NCBI GenBank assembly: GCA_947646735.1
Contig: CANTFK010000905.1
Coordinates: 1-64,000, forward strand
Source: Peronospora farinosa
Taxonomy: Eukaryota > Oomycota > Peronosporomycetes > Peronosporales > Peronosporaceae
Length of the DNA: 64,000 nt
Direction of reading: 5' to 3'
Both the position numbers and the translations under genes were made by a program. Numbering within the stretch: position 1 is the first letter of the stretch; every line of letters begins with the position of its first letter. A model generated the notes under the pieces. That model had not been told where the DNA came from and made no database searches. It saw only the letters and a program-made list of their open reading frames with translations. Below, in pieces: positions 52,067 to 64,000 of this stretch.

Positions 52067-53333
52067 GCTGGATTCGTCTAGGAGCATGTTGTGCTGCTGC
52101 TGTCAAGTTCTTGGCGGTGGCCGACGACAATGCCGCTCCAGGCTGATGTGTGTTACATTGAGTGTTATTGGTTGCGAAACCATGACATTTCGTTTGGAAG
52201 CACTGCGAAACAATTGAGAAGAAAACGAAAACGAATGGAAACTGCTGAAGAACACGACGAGAAGTGATGAAGATGACGAGCGAGTGAATGAGCGATGAAG
52301 GAAGCACGAACAAACGAAACAAAACAAAAAAGGAGAAGATGATGAAACGAAAAGACCTGGCAGCCGCTCATGAGAATGGAAGATGAAGTACCCGATGACT
52401 GCGTCGGACGACCTGAGGACTTTGTAGTTGTAATGAGAAAGAAAAAGAAAAGAAGAAAACAAGAGGATGAAATGGCTGCAGCCACGACGTGCCTCTTCCA
52501 TTGGAAACAGGATTATGTCATGGCCCTTCACAATCATGGCGACAAGGCCGCGATCGGATGGCAGGCAATGAGTTTGCGAGGCTTAAACAGGACTTTAGTT
52601 TTTCATTGCATTCTGCTTGACAATAAATTTGCCTAACAACACCGGACGTGCTTGAGCCTCAATGACGTCGTAGACAGCACAACTGTAGCATATTTAGTTG
52701 TCCTTGAAGCTCATCGTAGGTACATTGCGTTGTCGGATGCAGCGATACAAAGTAGTTCCTGGTATATTGAGCACGATACTTGCCAAGACTATGCCCACAT
52801 CATGGGTTGCTCGCATGGTGCTAAAGTATTTGAAATTAACCTGCCGTTTAGATCGATGTCGACGTTTTATGAATTCACATGCTGCATGGAAGATGTCCAC
52901 TTGTTCTTGAATGTGTGCGTACAATTCCATTGCATTAAGCAGCGCCATCATCAGAGGAGTTTGCTTAGAACCAAGAGACAATATAAAGGATCCGTGTGCC
53001 ACATCACCTTAACAGACTGTCACAAGTTACAACCTGCGTAGCATTAGTTCGGAACACACAGATTGGTAGCCTTAAACGATAAGTTCCATCCAAGTTATTG
53101 CAGGTGTTGCACAGGTTCATAATTTCTTCATTTTCTCGTCCTTGGTGAAGATATTCAAGCCTAAAGTAATAGGTAACATCACGAGCTTTGACGACTTCAA
53201 GAGCTTAAACGAACTAACAAATCGGTCAAGTCTGTGAGTAAAATATTTCGTGATGAGTTATACAACAGATCTTGCAGAACTTTACAATCGTGCAGCTCCA
53301 AGAATGTCGCAATCTTCCTCTCTCCTACCAAAC
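52067..53333. other. Intergenic, no supported gene
   Basis: The first 500 bases are purine-rich on the plus strand (AGAAGAAAACGAAAACGAA) and likely 3' UTR of the kinase. Opposing open frames at 52652-53041 (plus) and 52694-53002 (minus, with SKQTPLMMALLNAM, faintly ankyrin-like) are not convincing as genes. Confidence 0.45.
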
Positions 53334-53880
53334 CTAAATGTCGTTCATGTCGTTCGCGTTTTTTGAATGAGCCGGCTTGTACGTTTCAATCCCCTTTCCA
53401 GCACCTTGCATGGCCTCCTTCTGTGTGTATTGCTTCTGAGCAACATCTTTCAATCTATACAACAAGTAATCAACAGTCAGCTCAATTTCAATAGAACTAC
53501 GTAGTAAAGTCTCTGTAACCTCCATACCTCCGTTTGTGCACTTTAGTTTTCAAATGCACGTCCCGTGTCTTCGTGTCGATAAAGTGACGACCGCATGGTG
53601 TGCAGTAGAACTGACCCAGACTATTTACCAATATTCACATATAAACATTGCAACACTTAACATAACGTTATAACAGAAATAACACCAGCTAAACAACGCA
53701 CCCTGGTAGGTCCTCATCCATTTCAAAGGTTAAATGCTTGCCCGTTACTTTCTCCACACGCAGATCATCTTGGATCTGGTCGACATCACGTGCGCGGTTT
53801 TTAGTGGCGTGTCCACGCTTGTACTGCTTTTTCTTGGCGTGTGCGCGCGCTCGGCCTGCTCCTGATCGGCCTGTACCCAT
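53334..53880 (-). CDS. Bud20/ZNF593-like zinc finger protein
   Basis: Three exons inferred: 53880-53702, 53620-53528 and 53454-53334 (introns 81 and 73 nt), giving 130 residues. It starts with a basic stretch ([20 protein letters not shown]), then [33 protein letters not shown] and the zinc finger ending [20 protein letters not shown]. In this family (yeast Bud20, human ZNF593) the C2H2 finger binds pre-60S ribosomal particles and helps their export. The protein length is typical. Confidence 0.9.
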
Positions 53881-54015
53881 GTCAAGTAGTCGTCGCTTTT
53901 AAACGTTTTGTATCGAATTGTTAAACACGAGCGATTGGATGGCAGGAAAAAGGGTCGTAACTGTTATAGTTTTTTTTTGTTTTTATTCTCACACGTCGCA
54001 GAATTATTATCAGAG

Positions 54016-55422
54016 TCAGTAGTAGAACGACTGGAGCTGCAACTCGTGACGAATGTCATTCTTAAGAGATTGAAAGATGGACGGGAACGCCATCACATCA
54101 CGTGGATTTGTGTCCACCCATAGCTGGTTAAAGCGAGTGAAAATTGTGGCTGTAGAGATAAAAAGCACAAGTTTTTTCAATAGATAAAAACAACGTCGTA
54201 ACTGTGTAAATGCGATTCAATGAACGTACCGTAAAAGTCGTGGAGCTGTATCAGACCGGCGTTCAAGTCGTCATCTTGATCATTTGCTGCACCATTATCA
54301 GCAAGACGATACAACTTCATATCAAGCAAATGCTCATCAATCAGCTCGATCAAGAAGGCTGTCACGTTGATTCCTGTTACAGCGAACGGGTACCAGCGCG
54401 TCGGATGATTCGACTCCTTCAAGGCACTGGAAACACCGCATATAACCATCATAGACACACATCATTAAGACGTTTCATCTTCTACAATAGCACAGTGACC
54501 ACGCATCCACTACCGTTGAGCTTCAACTTTGTAAGTCTTTGTAAAGTAGTTGAGTTGCACAAGCGAGAAGACGCCCATGCTTCTGAAATCCGACATCGGA
54601 TCAGTTCCTATTTTCAACCAAAACACAAAGTTACAGCATGAATCTGCTCTTTCCCACTGTAAAGAAAAGTTCGTTAAACGTACCTTGAAAGCCAATCTCT
54701 CCCCACTCTTTTGTAATGCGTCCACCTTTACGACGCACGTTCGGTTTTAAATTCGTCCACAATTGCTCGAGCATCTCTTCATGCTCTTGCTTCAATGAAT
54801 TGTACGCTTCATTCTTCAGTGTATACACACGCGCGTATACTTTGTTTACATAATTGCATCGATAAAGACACGAGCGCATGTTGGCCATTAGCCTAAAGCA
54901 AAAAAAAAGAATCTCATCCACTCATCAGTCAATCAATTGTCTCCCAATCTCTCTTCAGTTCAACAGCCTTCCACGTACGTTGCATCATGTTCATCTATCT
55001 CTGCCTTTATTGCCACATTGTGCAATGTCACGTCCATCTACACGTATTCATAGTAATATAAATGAGTATAAAGTACCTTATCCACTTTCATCTACGTGAT
55101 ATCACGTACCGGGAATGGCTTCAAGTCAAACACGACGTTGCAAGTCTGTACCATCCTAGAAGATAGCGCCAGTTCCGTCCGGAAGCGACCGATGCGTGTA
55201 TATTCGTCTCCACCCATGGAACTGCATAGTCGTTGCCACTCGTTTTGTCCATAGCACACGTTCCCTATTACATCCAGATAATTAATTAGAGATCAAGTAG
55301 ATACGTAGCAATCGGATCGAAAGTATGAACGCACAAATCTTGAGCTTGATCCAGCGCCAAATGCGTACGATAAATGTCGCATTCGCAGCTGCCGCTTGTC
55401 GCACTCGTAGCCCCGATGACAT
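54016..55422 (-). CDS. ELMO/CED-12 domain protein
   Basis: Seven exons inferred: 55422-55305, 55264-55110, 54998-54979 (20-nt microexon), 54892-54684, 54607-54514, 54426-54230 and 54149-54016, giving 308 residues in continuous phase. The ELMO domain is seen as HEEMLEQLWTNLKP, KEWGEIGFQGTDPMSDFRSM, LVQLNYFTKTYK, HPTRWYPFAVTGINVTAFLI and FTRFNQLWVDTNPRDVMAFP. ELMO-domain proteins act in Rac activation or, for ELMOD types, as GTPase-activating proteins for Arf-like GTPases. The N-terminal region is basic with aromatic residues (FIVRIWRWIKLKICAF). The first codon at 55422 (MSSGLRVRQ) is inferred. Which ELMO subfamily it belongs to cannot be told. Confidence 0.83.
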
Positions 55423-55700
55423 CACGATAAAGAACGAATTAGAATGGATACACTTTGAATATCGTATACGAATACAGTGCTCCCTCTGAATAAGGTACTG
55501 TAACAAAAATAAAATACGGATAATATTATCTTTTAAATTTGTGGATTTAACCCATCCAAACACATGAAAGAACGGTATGACATTTTAGAGGTAGCACTGT
55601 ACTTCCTTAGCATCTTTATTTCTACCAATCAACAACCGTCAAGATATAAACTATCGAACAACTCAACACCTTCATTACGACCAGCCTTAGGACTTAAGAG

Positions 55701-58700
55701 ATGGAGGACATGGCGTTGCTACTGGGCTCTTCAGGTGCATTTTCTCTTTTGTATTATATTCAATACTCTTTTATCTTTCTAATGCACTAATTTATATCTC
55801 TAACTAACCATTTACAGCTACAAAACAGCGATTAGCAGGAGTCACGGGTCTCTTGGAGCAATTACGTAAACAAAACGCGGTCCCTGAGGTCTCAGCCATG
55901 CTCTTCTCTCATGTATTGCCATGTTTACGTGATCACAATTCAAAAATTGCTTTGGGTGCGCTGGAAGTGCTCCAGCTGCTGGTCGCTCGTGTGTCAGAGA
56001 ACACGCTGCGCTCGTCTTTTAAGCTGTTATGGTCGAGCCTCATGGAACGACTGGGAGACAATAAATTGCACATTCGGGAGAAGGCAGTGGACGTTGTGGT
56101 GGAGATTTCTGTCGTGCTGGACGTGTTGATTGTGCTGGAAAAGCTTCAGCTTTGTATGAAGCATAAGAACTGGCGTACACGCGAGCAGGTACAGAAAACA
56201 AGATAGATGCAAAGAGAGAGAGAGAGGTGCTGATTATTTGCGTTGATGTTTGGGTAGAGTTTGCATGCAGTTTGGAGGTGTTTGGAGGAGCACAAGCTGT
56301 TTAAAGAGAGGCAGGACGAGCTGTTGAAAGATGTAAGTGGTGGTGGACTGAGGCAGGACGAAATGCGATGGATGATAGAGTGAATGTCTTATGGTGCTTT
56401 ATGTAGGTACTAAAATTGCTGGAAGACTCATCAAAAGATGTGCGTGATGCAGCAATGGTGACGCTGGAGAAATTTTACACGTATATTGGTCCATCCTTTT
56501 TGGTACGGCGTTTTGGAGACTCTTTAGTAGCTAGAATTGATAATAAACGGCTTTCGTTGTTATTGACAATGTAGAGCGACCTACAGGACAAGGTCATTCG
56601 AGCGGGACATATGGCGACGTTGGAAAAGAGATTTGATCGGATTCCGCTTTGTGGTCAAAATCTCGATTCTGTTGCAAGTGCAGTGTCATCGCACGACGTT
56701 GTTTCGGTACGTACAGTTATGCACGCACAATCGAAGTGGACTTGTTTGGCGAAAAAGTAATGCTGTGACTTCATTGCAGAAATTTAAGGGTGCTTCCGCT
56801 CCTAATAGTGGTGTTACAGATGCGTTGTCATCGATGTTGTCGTCATACGATCTGCAGGCTACCTCGTCGTCGTCATCATCGGTGGCAAGGTATTTGGAAT
56901 CCGTACGACATCGAACTTTGAAAGAGGCAAAGGATGCTGCTGTTTCAGCGGGTAGGGAACGGTCTCCATCGCAAGAATCCTCTGAAAGTAGTACGATCGT
57001 TCAAGCTACAAAGTCTTTTGGAGCAAATAGCGACAATATGGCTGACAAAGAAATTCAAAAGCAAGTTGGAGTGATATTTGACAAGCTTCAGCTTGACAAC
57101 GAATGGGATAAACGTGTCGATGGGTTGAAGATGCTCCAGAAACTAACAAATCGATGCACCAAAGCGTCGAACAGCGAAGCTGCTATCACATCCCTATCTC
57201 AGGCTCTACGCCCAATTCGTGAGAGATTGTGCGAACAAGTTACCGATTTGCGGTCATCTGTGTCCAGAGAAGCTTGCGAGACAATCCAAACCCTCGCAAA
57301 AACGCTTCGTGACGAGTTCAATGCTCATGCAGAGATTTGCTTAGGTAATCTACTCAAAGCAACGTACGTGACAATCCAGGTGATCTCGACCGCAGCGGAT
57401 ACAACGATTCGAACCATGATCAAAAGTACAAGCAACGGCTATACGCGAGTGATCCCCAAGTAAGTTGACATAAATTGTCTGTAGAAAGTGACGCTACCGC
57501 TGACGCCTTACTCTCCAGATTGATCGAGTGTGCGAAATCTCGGAACCATGTGTTGCGATACAATGCGGTGTGCTACTTAACTCTGACCCTTCAGCAATGG
57601 AGCATCAGTGTTCTCAGCAAGTACGTATTGCAATGTTGTTTGTGTTTTGAAGCTTGGCCGAGACCAACTGGTGCGATGGTGTGTATCAGGCACTCGGATT
57701 TGTTTGTGCCGATAATGCCAGCTATTTTACGAGATGCGCTGGGCGATGTGCGTGCGCAGTCAAGAAAATGTTACTGGTCTTTTCACTATCTCTTTCCGGT
57801 ACGTTTGCTACGATTAAAGCAGTGCCTGCTATACTAACGCTACTTCTTTACATTCAGAACGAGGCTGAAAGTGTTTTTGCTCGCTTGGATGGATCAACGC
57901 AAAAGAATTTGAAAGACGATTCCTCAAAATTTACGGCAAAAACGGCGCGCCAGACGGATTATACTTTGCTAGATACACCAGTGTCACAAAGTGGCGATGT
58001 TGAGCTTTCGGCGCTTCGATCTACCAACGCGCCTCAGCCACCAATTAGCGCCCCTGCAGCATTCTTTTCGGTAACCTCCAGTAATGATGAACAGCACGAC
58101 ATTGCCTCAGAAGAATCGGCTGCCGGAAAACAACCTAGGCGGATATTTGGAGGAAGCTCAAGTGAGCTTGAAGTGGATGCTGCTGAGAAAGGCACAAAAA
58201 CTTCGCGAATGCTTACACAGGGCCCAATGCGTATTGGACTTGCAGCGAAATCTTCAGCCTCGAAGGGTGGTTCTGTTTCAACGAATGAAGCGAAAAAGAG
58301 CGCTGCGACGGGTCCGCTTCGAGTGCGGTATGCACCAAACTCGTTGCAGCCAACGAATGAAGCGGTTGAGAGCATGTACGCATCGCGACAAGAATCATCG
58401 ACTGCCGAATTTCACACCAGTTTGAAGCAGGTCTCAAAGGTGCAACGAGTTCAGCGTGCAGTAGAAGCTCAAGCTCCGGCTTCGATGGATATTGACGCGA
58501 GTGAAGTTGCTGGTCCAAAACGATTTCCAATTGCATCTATGCCATCACCAACTGCGTCAAATGTATCGAGCCCCAGGCCTAATGTCTCATCGAGGGGCGA
58601 TTCAGGCGACAATAAACTTAAACGAGTAGCACCCATCAAATCATTTGAACGACCCAAGGTTGCGCCGTTGCTAGTTGCAGATCAGCTTGAGGAAGCACTT

Positions 58701-60623
58701 CGGAACATCGAAAGCACATCGTGGTCAAATAGATTGGAAGCTGCTAAATATATTGGGAAATTGCTACAGAAGCGTGACGAGCAGACCACCAGCGGTACAA
58801 GTGGAGATCGCAAGGTGGACCACCGGATCTTGATGGCGTTTATGAAGCATTTGAGTGATGCTCACTATCGCGTCTCACAGTGCGTGCTGAAGAACTTTTT
58901 GCCACTGCTAAAGCTATTCAACGACAACCAGATACTCATTCCTCATTTGAAGACCATTCTGTCAAAGCTGTTCCAAAAGTTTATCGACACGAAGGAATCC
59001 GTGCGGGTGGTTGCTAAAGAGAATTTGGAACACATTGCATCGACATTTGATAGCTCGACACTGGCTGCAACAGTGATATCAATACTTGGAGATGGAAGCA
59101 ATATGAAAGTCAAAGCCGCGATGTGTCACTATTTGCGCGACCTGTTGCCTAAAGCGGAAGGATATATGAGTAACGGTGCTAACAACAGTCACATGAGGTC
59201 ATTTCTGCTCAAGATCGCTTTACTCATGGATGCTGACGTCCCAGTTTCTGTTTCATCGGCGTGTGGTGAACTAGTCTCAGTTAGTGCTCAGCATTACGGT
59301 CCGGAGATGGAGGCAGCACTAGGATTGCTTCCCCCATCGAAGCGTTTGGTTGTTGCCAAGGTGCTCCAGTCCAAAAGAATTGGTCTCAACAATAGCAACT
59401 CTCAGAAGCCACCACTTTCGTCAGCCCCGCGCCCTTCTCAATTACAGAATGTGGATAATGACAACCAGAGCACGACGAAGCACCTAGCATCTAAAGTAGA
59501 GAGAAGCCGCAAGCGACCAGAGTCACCGAACGTGGATTTATTCAGCTCTTCTCGACAGAGCAGCCAAAAGCGGATCAACACAACGTTTCAATCAACCACC
59601 GAGGATCAGATGATCGATGCTCAGACAATCAGCCCAGCAGGTACTCGACAAGTTAGCGAGGTAGTTGTCAATACGTCATTGCCTGAGAGGATATCACTCT
59701 TTAGTGAGTTGCGTCCATCCGGCGGAGCTTGTGTGGATAAGTGTGGAACCCAACTCGAAGACATCCTTTGCATCCTCGAGCAACAGAATTTATCGGAGGC
59801 AGAGATGAAGCACGCACTTTACGAGGTAAGCTTCTTCTTGTTTGTCGTCGTAAAGAGCGATCAACTGACGTCTTGGTATACACAGACTTTGCATTTTATC
59901 AAGACTGGATCATCCGACACCTGGGATCGCTGTTTCGGCCGGCTACTTTTACTGCTACTAGATGCTGCTACCGGAAAAAACGTAAGTGCATTGAAGGTGT
60001 TACAGAAGCTTGTGGTAGCGCAGCCTTCTCGGGCACAACTGTTTTTTGAGCTGCTTCTTCAACGTTTAATAGACGCAATGGGCAACGAAAGCGATGTGGT
60101 GAGTCCGATCGGTCAAGAAAAAGGCTTACGACTTGTTTCAATTTAACATTGTGTGTTTCGTAATTGTATCGAGCAGGCTGGTCACTTGATTGAGCGCATT
60201 TTGCACAATGTAGTGAGCACGGCCGACGACAAGCAGCAGTCACTAGCAACACTCATTCCGCTACTTTCAAGCAGAGAGCCACCAGCGTTACAAGTGGTAC
60301 TGCGTCTTATCAAGGTGTGCTTGCAACAATGCGAACGAAACTCATTTGAAGACGTGACGTTCTTGCGCAAGGATGACATGGTCGATCAAACTTTGAGCGT
60401 CCTGGCAAAGTGTCTCAACCACTCGAGCTCGAATGTTCGGAAAAATGCAGTGGACTGCCTGGTCGCCTTTCATTTTGCAGTCATGGAAGATGGTCCAATT
60501 GTCCCCACATTTCTCGCTACAAAAGTCGACGATACCCAGCAACGACTTGTAGAGATTTTCATCGATCGTGCCAAGATGGAACGACATCACATTGGACGAT
60601 TATCCATTGACCGACCGACTTAG
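55701..60623 (+). CDS. CLASP-like TOG/HEAT microtubule-associated protein
   Basis: Eleven exons inferred: 55701-55734, 55818-56188, 56258-56332, 56407-56502, 56575-56706, 56780-57459, about 57489-57620, 57663-57798, 57858-59825, 59886-60098 and 60177-60623. The phases join into about 1427 residues. The N-terminal HEAT/TOG units show GALEVLQLLVARV, KLHIREKAVDVVVEIS and DVRDAAMVTLEKFY; the next TOG unit is near LFVPIMPAILRDALGDVRAQ. A Ser-rich linker follows, then another TOG unit (IESTSWSNRLEAAKYIGKLL, ANMKVKAAMCHYLRD-like) and a C-terminal helical domain. CLASP proteins bind microtubules and stabilise plus ends. The exon 7 acceptor (after GTAGAAAG) is the least certain. Confidence 0.85.
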
Positions 60624-60833
60624 TTGTAACGAGAGCGCTAAATAAATTATTTTCGACAGTATACGTAAATCTCTCAATAGACTGTATAATTATGACACTA
60701 TAATTCTATAATAAGTATCATTTATAACAGGATATACATTGATAAGAATTTCTATTTCTAACTGATCTGAAGAGCTCCTCAGTTATGCAAAAGTCTTGTA
60801 TTCTATCAGACAGTTTTTTTTTCGTGATCCAAT
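60624..60833. other. Short intergenic stretch
   Basis: AT-rich with a T9 run just before the PRELI gene start. It likely holds the CLASP-like gene 3' UTR and the PRELI gene promoter. Confidence 0.5.
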
Positions 60834-61427
60834 ATGGTATTAACTCATGAGACTCATTATGTCTATCCATTCCATTGGGACGTCGTCACTCGTGCCTTTT
60901 GGAATAAATATCCTAATGAACATCTTGCACATGTGGAACGTGTCGATGTATTGGATCGAAGAATAGACAAAGAAGGAAGACTCGTGACTACGCGACTGGC
61001 TAAAGTGACACAAAAGAATGTACCCACCTGGGTTCGCTCTGTTTTGGGGGATTCTACCTACGTTTTTGAGGAGACAATATGTGATCCGCAGCAAAAGAGG
61101 CTCGTACTCCAATCTACAAATCTTTCGCTGCGGTCCGTGGCCACTGTCGAGGAGACGTGTGTGTATTCAGTGCATCCGGAGAATGACCAGAAAACGTTGT
61201 ACGAGGCTGAGGCGAAAGTGACGGCTTTTGTACCGCTACTGAATCGAAAACTTGAGAGTTTTTCGGTCAGTCGAGGTGCCGACACGGCGGCAAAAGGCAT
61301 CAGGGCAGTCGAGGAAATTTGCAATGATATTTATGAAGGAACCTTTCAGCCGGCTCTCTGTGAGGCTGCTAAAGACTTGGTGGCTGTAAAGACGACGGAG
61401 AAAGACACATGTGCAGCAAAGCAGTAG
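60834..61427 (+). CDS. PRELI/MSF1 domain protein
   Basis: A single exon of 197 residues. The PRELI/MSF1 domain covers about residues 1-170: YPFHWDVVTRAFWNKYPNE, HVERVDVLDRRIDKEGRLVT, LAKVTQKNVPTWVRSVLG, YVFEETICDPQQKRLVLQST and SFSVSRGADTAAKGIRAVEE. Proteins of this family (Ups1/PRELID) carry phosphatidic acid or phosphatidylserine between mitochondrial membranes. The length fits the family. It is convergent with the PP4R1-like gene, about 250 bp away. Confidence 0.95.
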   Translation: MVLTHETHYVYPFHWDVVTRAFWNKYPNEHLAHVERVDVLDRRIDKEGRLVTTRLAKVTQKNVPTWVRSVLGDSTYVFEETICDPQQKRLVLQSTNLSLRSVATVEETCVYSVHPENDQKTLYEAEAKVTAFVPLLNRKLESFSVSRGADTAAKGIRAVEEICNDIYEGTFQPALCEAAKDLVAVKTTEKDTCAAKQ

Positions 61428-61678
61428 ACAGTGAGCCATAGAATCGAATCTGCGCTCACTTTGTTATTTGCAAAACTGGACTCGAGTTTCAATATGTTTA
61501 ATGCGAGGACGACATTTCTATCTGTTGAGACAAATGAGGATATGCTCTTGTTGTTTCGTGCTTTCGTTGACTTTGACTTCGACTTGTCGTCAATTTGGAT
61601 GGACAGATTCGTTTTCCAAGCTGAGGATGTAGGCGACATGTGGCGTCTTGATTGTCAAGTTACCCGCTGAATGCACTT

Positions 61679-64000
61679 TTAAGTAGCGAGGCTTGTGTCT
61701 GTATGTGTTGAACTTGCCAACTCTCCATTAGTTTTGGAGTGAGGCTCTTCCGTTGTCATCGCAGTCGACGAGCTAGATAACTCGTCAGATGGCGACTCCT
61801 GGTCAGAAACCAACGATGCCCGGTGAGCACCTTTTATCGGTGCTGTTACCTGTGATGAAGTCGGCAGAAGAACTGAAATCTCTGTAGCCGCGCCTTCTAA
61901 CACTACCAGAGCTTTGGCAATGTCAGGTTTTACTTCTTTCTCTTCAGCTATCTTAGCTTTCACCTCTTTCACCTCTTTCACCTTGGCTTCAACTACCTCA
62001 GGTTCACCCACTTTCCCATCAGGTACCATTGATACAGTCTCCAGTGTTTCTGCTTCAGCCTCGGAACTGCCTTCTATTTCCTTCTCAGCATCTAACCTGG
62101 TTGCTGAGGCTTCCATTGCCTCTTTGCTCGTTGCCTCCACATCTTCTTTAGCCTGTGCCTCGAGTAGTACTTTTACTCGTTCAGACAGAACAACAGCAAG
62201 CGCGTCGACATTACTGAATGTCGTAGCAGTCAAAATACCTCGTAAGATGTCTGGACACTCAGGGTGTTCTCGGCACAACTGTTGATGTTTGATCGCCGTT
62301 GCGGCGAATACTATTCGGACATTTGACACTGGATCCAGTGCCAATGTGAAAAACACGGCTGCCAGTTTAGACGAAAAAAAGTCGCGAGCGGCGTTAGTCA
62401 GCGCTATGTCCTCCTGAGCTTCGCTTTCATCATGCTTGGCAATCAGGAAAGAGGCACAGATTTTTACAAAACACTGTCTGTCCTTATAATGTGAAGAGTG
62501 TGCAAGGGTCTCGAATTTATCAACAACAGCAATCAACCACTCCGCATTCGAGTTTAAACGTGCCACTAACAACGGGCAAGCCTGTAAATAATGTACACAG
62601 CAGCACAAACATGTCAGTGCATCGTAATTTTTGCGGTAAGAACCTCATATAAGTCATCGGCGTACATGATAGCTTTGTTCTCGCACTACAGCGACCGGGT
62701 CTGTAACGAGCTTGAACACTAGGGGGTGAATCACCGAAAATGTCGCCTCAGGTGTGAAAGTGTGGCACAGCTGCGCTAGCTGGCCACTCAGAACTTCGCG
62801 AAAGCGCCATTTGGTGGTATTATCGAATGAGTTGAATTCCGCGAGCACGGGTAAATAGCTTTCACGAAATGATGGAGATACATTCTCCAAAAAGTCAGCA
62901 AAGTGCAGCATCGCACCTAGCCGAACATCTTGTACGTCATGAAGATAACTGTCAAACGCTGTAGCTAGCTGGGTTTCTGTTATACCCTGGCCTAAAATTC
63001 GTGCCAGCTCGTGCAAAGAATACGCAAATGACCGCCGAATTTTCCAATATGTGTCGCTATGCAGCCGCTCGAAAATCGGAGATAACTTTCGCCAGTTTGT
63101 GGCGCCCAGGATACTTGCTACCGCCGGGAAGTTATATGCACAATGAAACTTGATATCTACCTCGCCACTGCCACCAAGCTGTGATGCCGCTGTCGTTGCC
63201 ATGCTCGCAAAGTGCTCCACCAGTTCATCTGTAACCTGATCTTTTTCCAATGCCGCCAAAAATGGCCCCAAACTTTGGTACGCTGCCATGCGAACCCACC
63301 GCGACGAGTCAATTACAAAACTCTCAAACATCGGTATCAATATTGGTCCACGGTCTGTTGGTGCCAGCGCGAGTGCAACATTTACAAAACACTCGGCACA
63401 AGCTTTTCGCACACCCCAAATGTCATCCTTGGCTAGTCGTTGAAACGCTGGAATCAGCCTTTCCCGACTAAGTTCCATACCTGCCGTCTTGCAAACATTA
63501 GAAAAGCTAAGTGCCGTTGATTTGCGTACTCGAAACACCGGATCTTCCGACAATGAAATAAGTTCAGGTACACAAAACTGTTGACACAATTCCGGTCCAA
63601 AATGTTCGGCCAATTCATTGTACAATGTCACGGCTGAAATTCGAAATTGTTCATTGTCGTCGTCATGTGCCAGAGGCAGTACGATCGTTAGTACGTGCTG
63701 TCCCTGGTCCTCCAACTTGACAAGTGCTGCCATATCTACAAGACTCTCACTTGCAGCTGAGCGAACCTCGTGCTGCTCGTCCGATACGAGCTTTGTCACC
63801 AATGGAATAAGTTTATCCAGTAACACTTTGTAGCCAATTTGAGGCTCCGTCTCGACTAGAAACTGACACAAGAGCGGGAATTGCAACGCCACGTGCTGTC
63901 GTACAACGTACTCAACGTCACACACCAGTGGTTCCAGCAATGGCAGTAGCTGGTCACATGTGGCTTGAAACCCCACGGAACGCGCCGTTTCGTGCAACAT
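61679..64000 (-). CDS. PP4R1-like HEAT-repeat phosphatase regulatory subunit, partial
   Basis: Two exons are visible: 64000-62666, running off the window, and 62581-61679; the 84-nt intron is GT-AG. At least 745 residues. Multiple HEAT units are seen: CDQLLPLLEPLVCDVEYVVR, LIPLVTKLVSDEQHEVRSAA, LISLSEDPVFRVRKSTALSF and GVRKACAECFVNVALALAPT. This is the pattern of protein phosphatase 4 regulatory subunit 1 and PP2A-A-type scaffolds, which hold the catalytic subunit. The C-terminal 200 residues are low complexity (EVKEVKAKIAEEKEVKPDIA). The true start lies beyond 64000. Confidence 0.85.

Noticed and set aside
52652..53041. Plus-strand frame of 129 residues, with an ankyrin-like antisense frame
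   Set aside because: Both strands are open, similarity is weak, and there is no support for a start or splicing.
59968..60252. Antisense frame over the CLASP-like gene 3' exons
   Set aside because: It overlaps well-supported coding exons on the plus strand.

Overview
The window looks like oomycete nuclear DNA, probably from a downy-mildew-like or Phytophthora-like plant pathogen. The grounds are a START-FYVE-GAF protein typical of oomycetes, short 69-99 nt introns often opened by GTACG, chromodomain gypsy elements, and non-LTR retrotransposons of the U2-targeting Utopia type with an RNase H upstream of the reverse transcriptase. The species cannot be named from sequence alone.

Layout. (1) 1-11840: a minus-strand chromodomain gypsy element. 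Its two LTRs are almost identical and packed with the motif GGATCGCG, but its gag-pol is broken by several in-frame stops and frameshifts. (2) About 11995-29690: a tandem array of U2 snRNA genes on the minus strand, invaded by three Utopia-like elements. One is nearly intact (23062-29503), one is decayed (16051-22497), and one is truncated and inverted (11995-15188 plus a 5'-end scrap). (3) 30897-35448: a complete but dead Ty1/copia element on the minus strand, with 261-bp LTRs, a 5-bp target duplication and a half-tRNA-Met type primer binding site. (4) 35454-41500: gene-poor, eroded DNA holding a decayed coiled-coil gene and a broken GABA aminotransferase. (5) 41517-64000: a compact housekeeping block with START-FYVE-GAF protein (+), KRI1 (-), PHO80-type cyclin (+), OvoA-C-like methyltransferase (-), casein kinase 1 (+), Bud20/ZNF593 zinc finger protein (-), ELMO-domain protein (-), CLASP-like TOG protein (+), PRELI/MSF1 protein (+) and a PP4R1-like HEAT protein (-, cut by the window end).

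The most notable system is the U2/Utopia array. Utopia sits in U2 genes at one fixed point, just 3' of the branch-site-recognition sequence GUGUAGUA. Two elements start directly behind a complete U2 gene with a leader of only about 60 nt. The U2 3' fragments on the other side of the elements belong to a diverged U2 type whose stems are kept by compensating base changes. Intron/exon models given here were built by eye from splice consensus, reading phase and protein-family fit; they are inferences. Family assignments rest on recognised motifs, not on searches.
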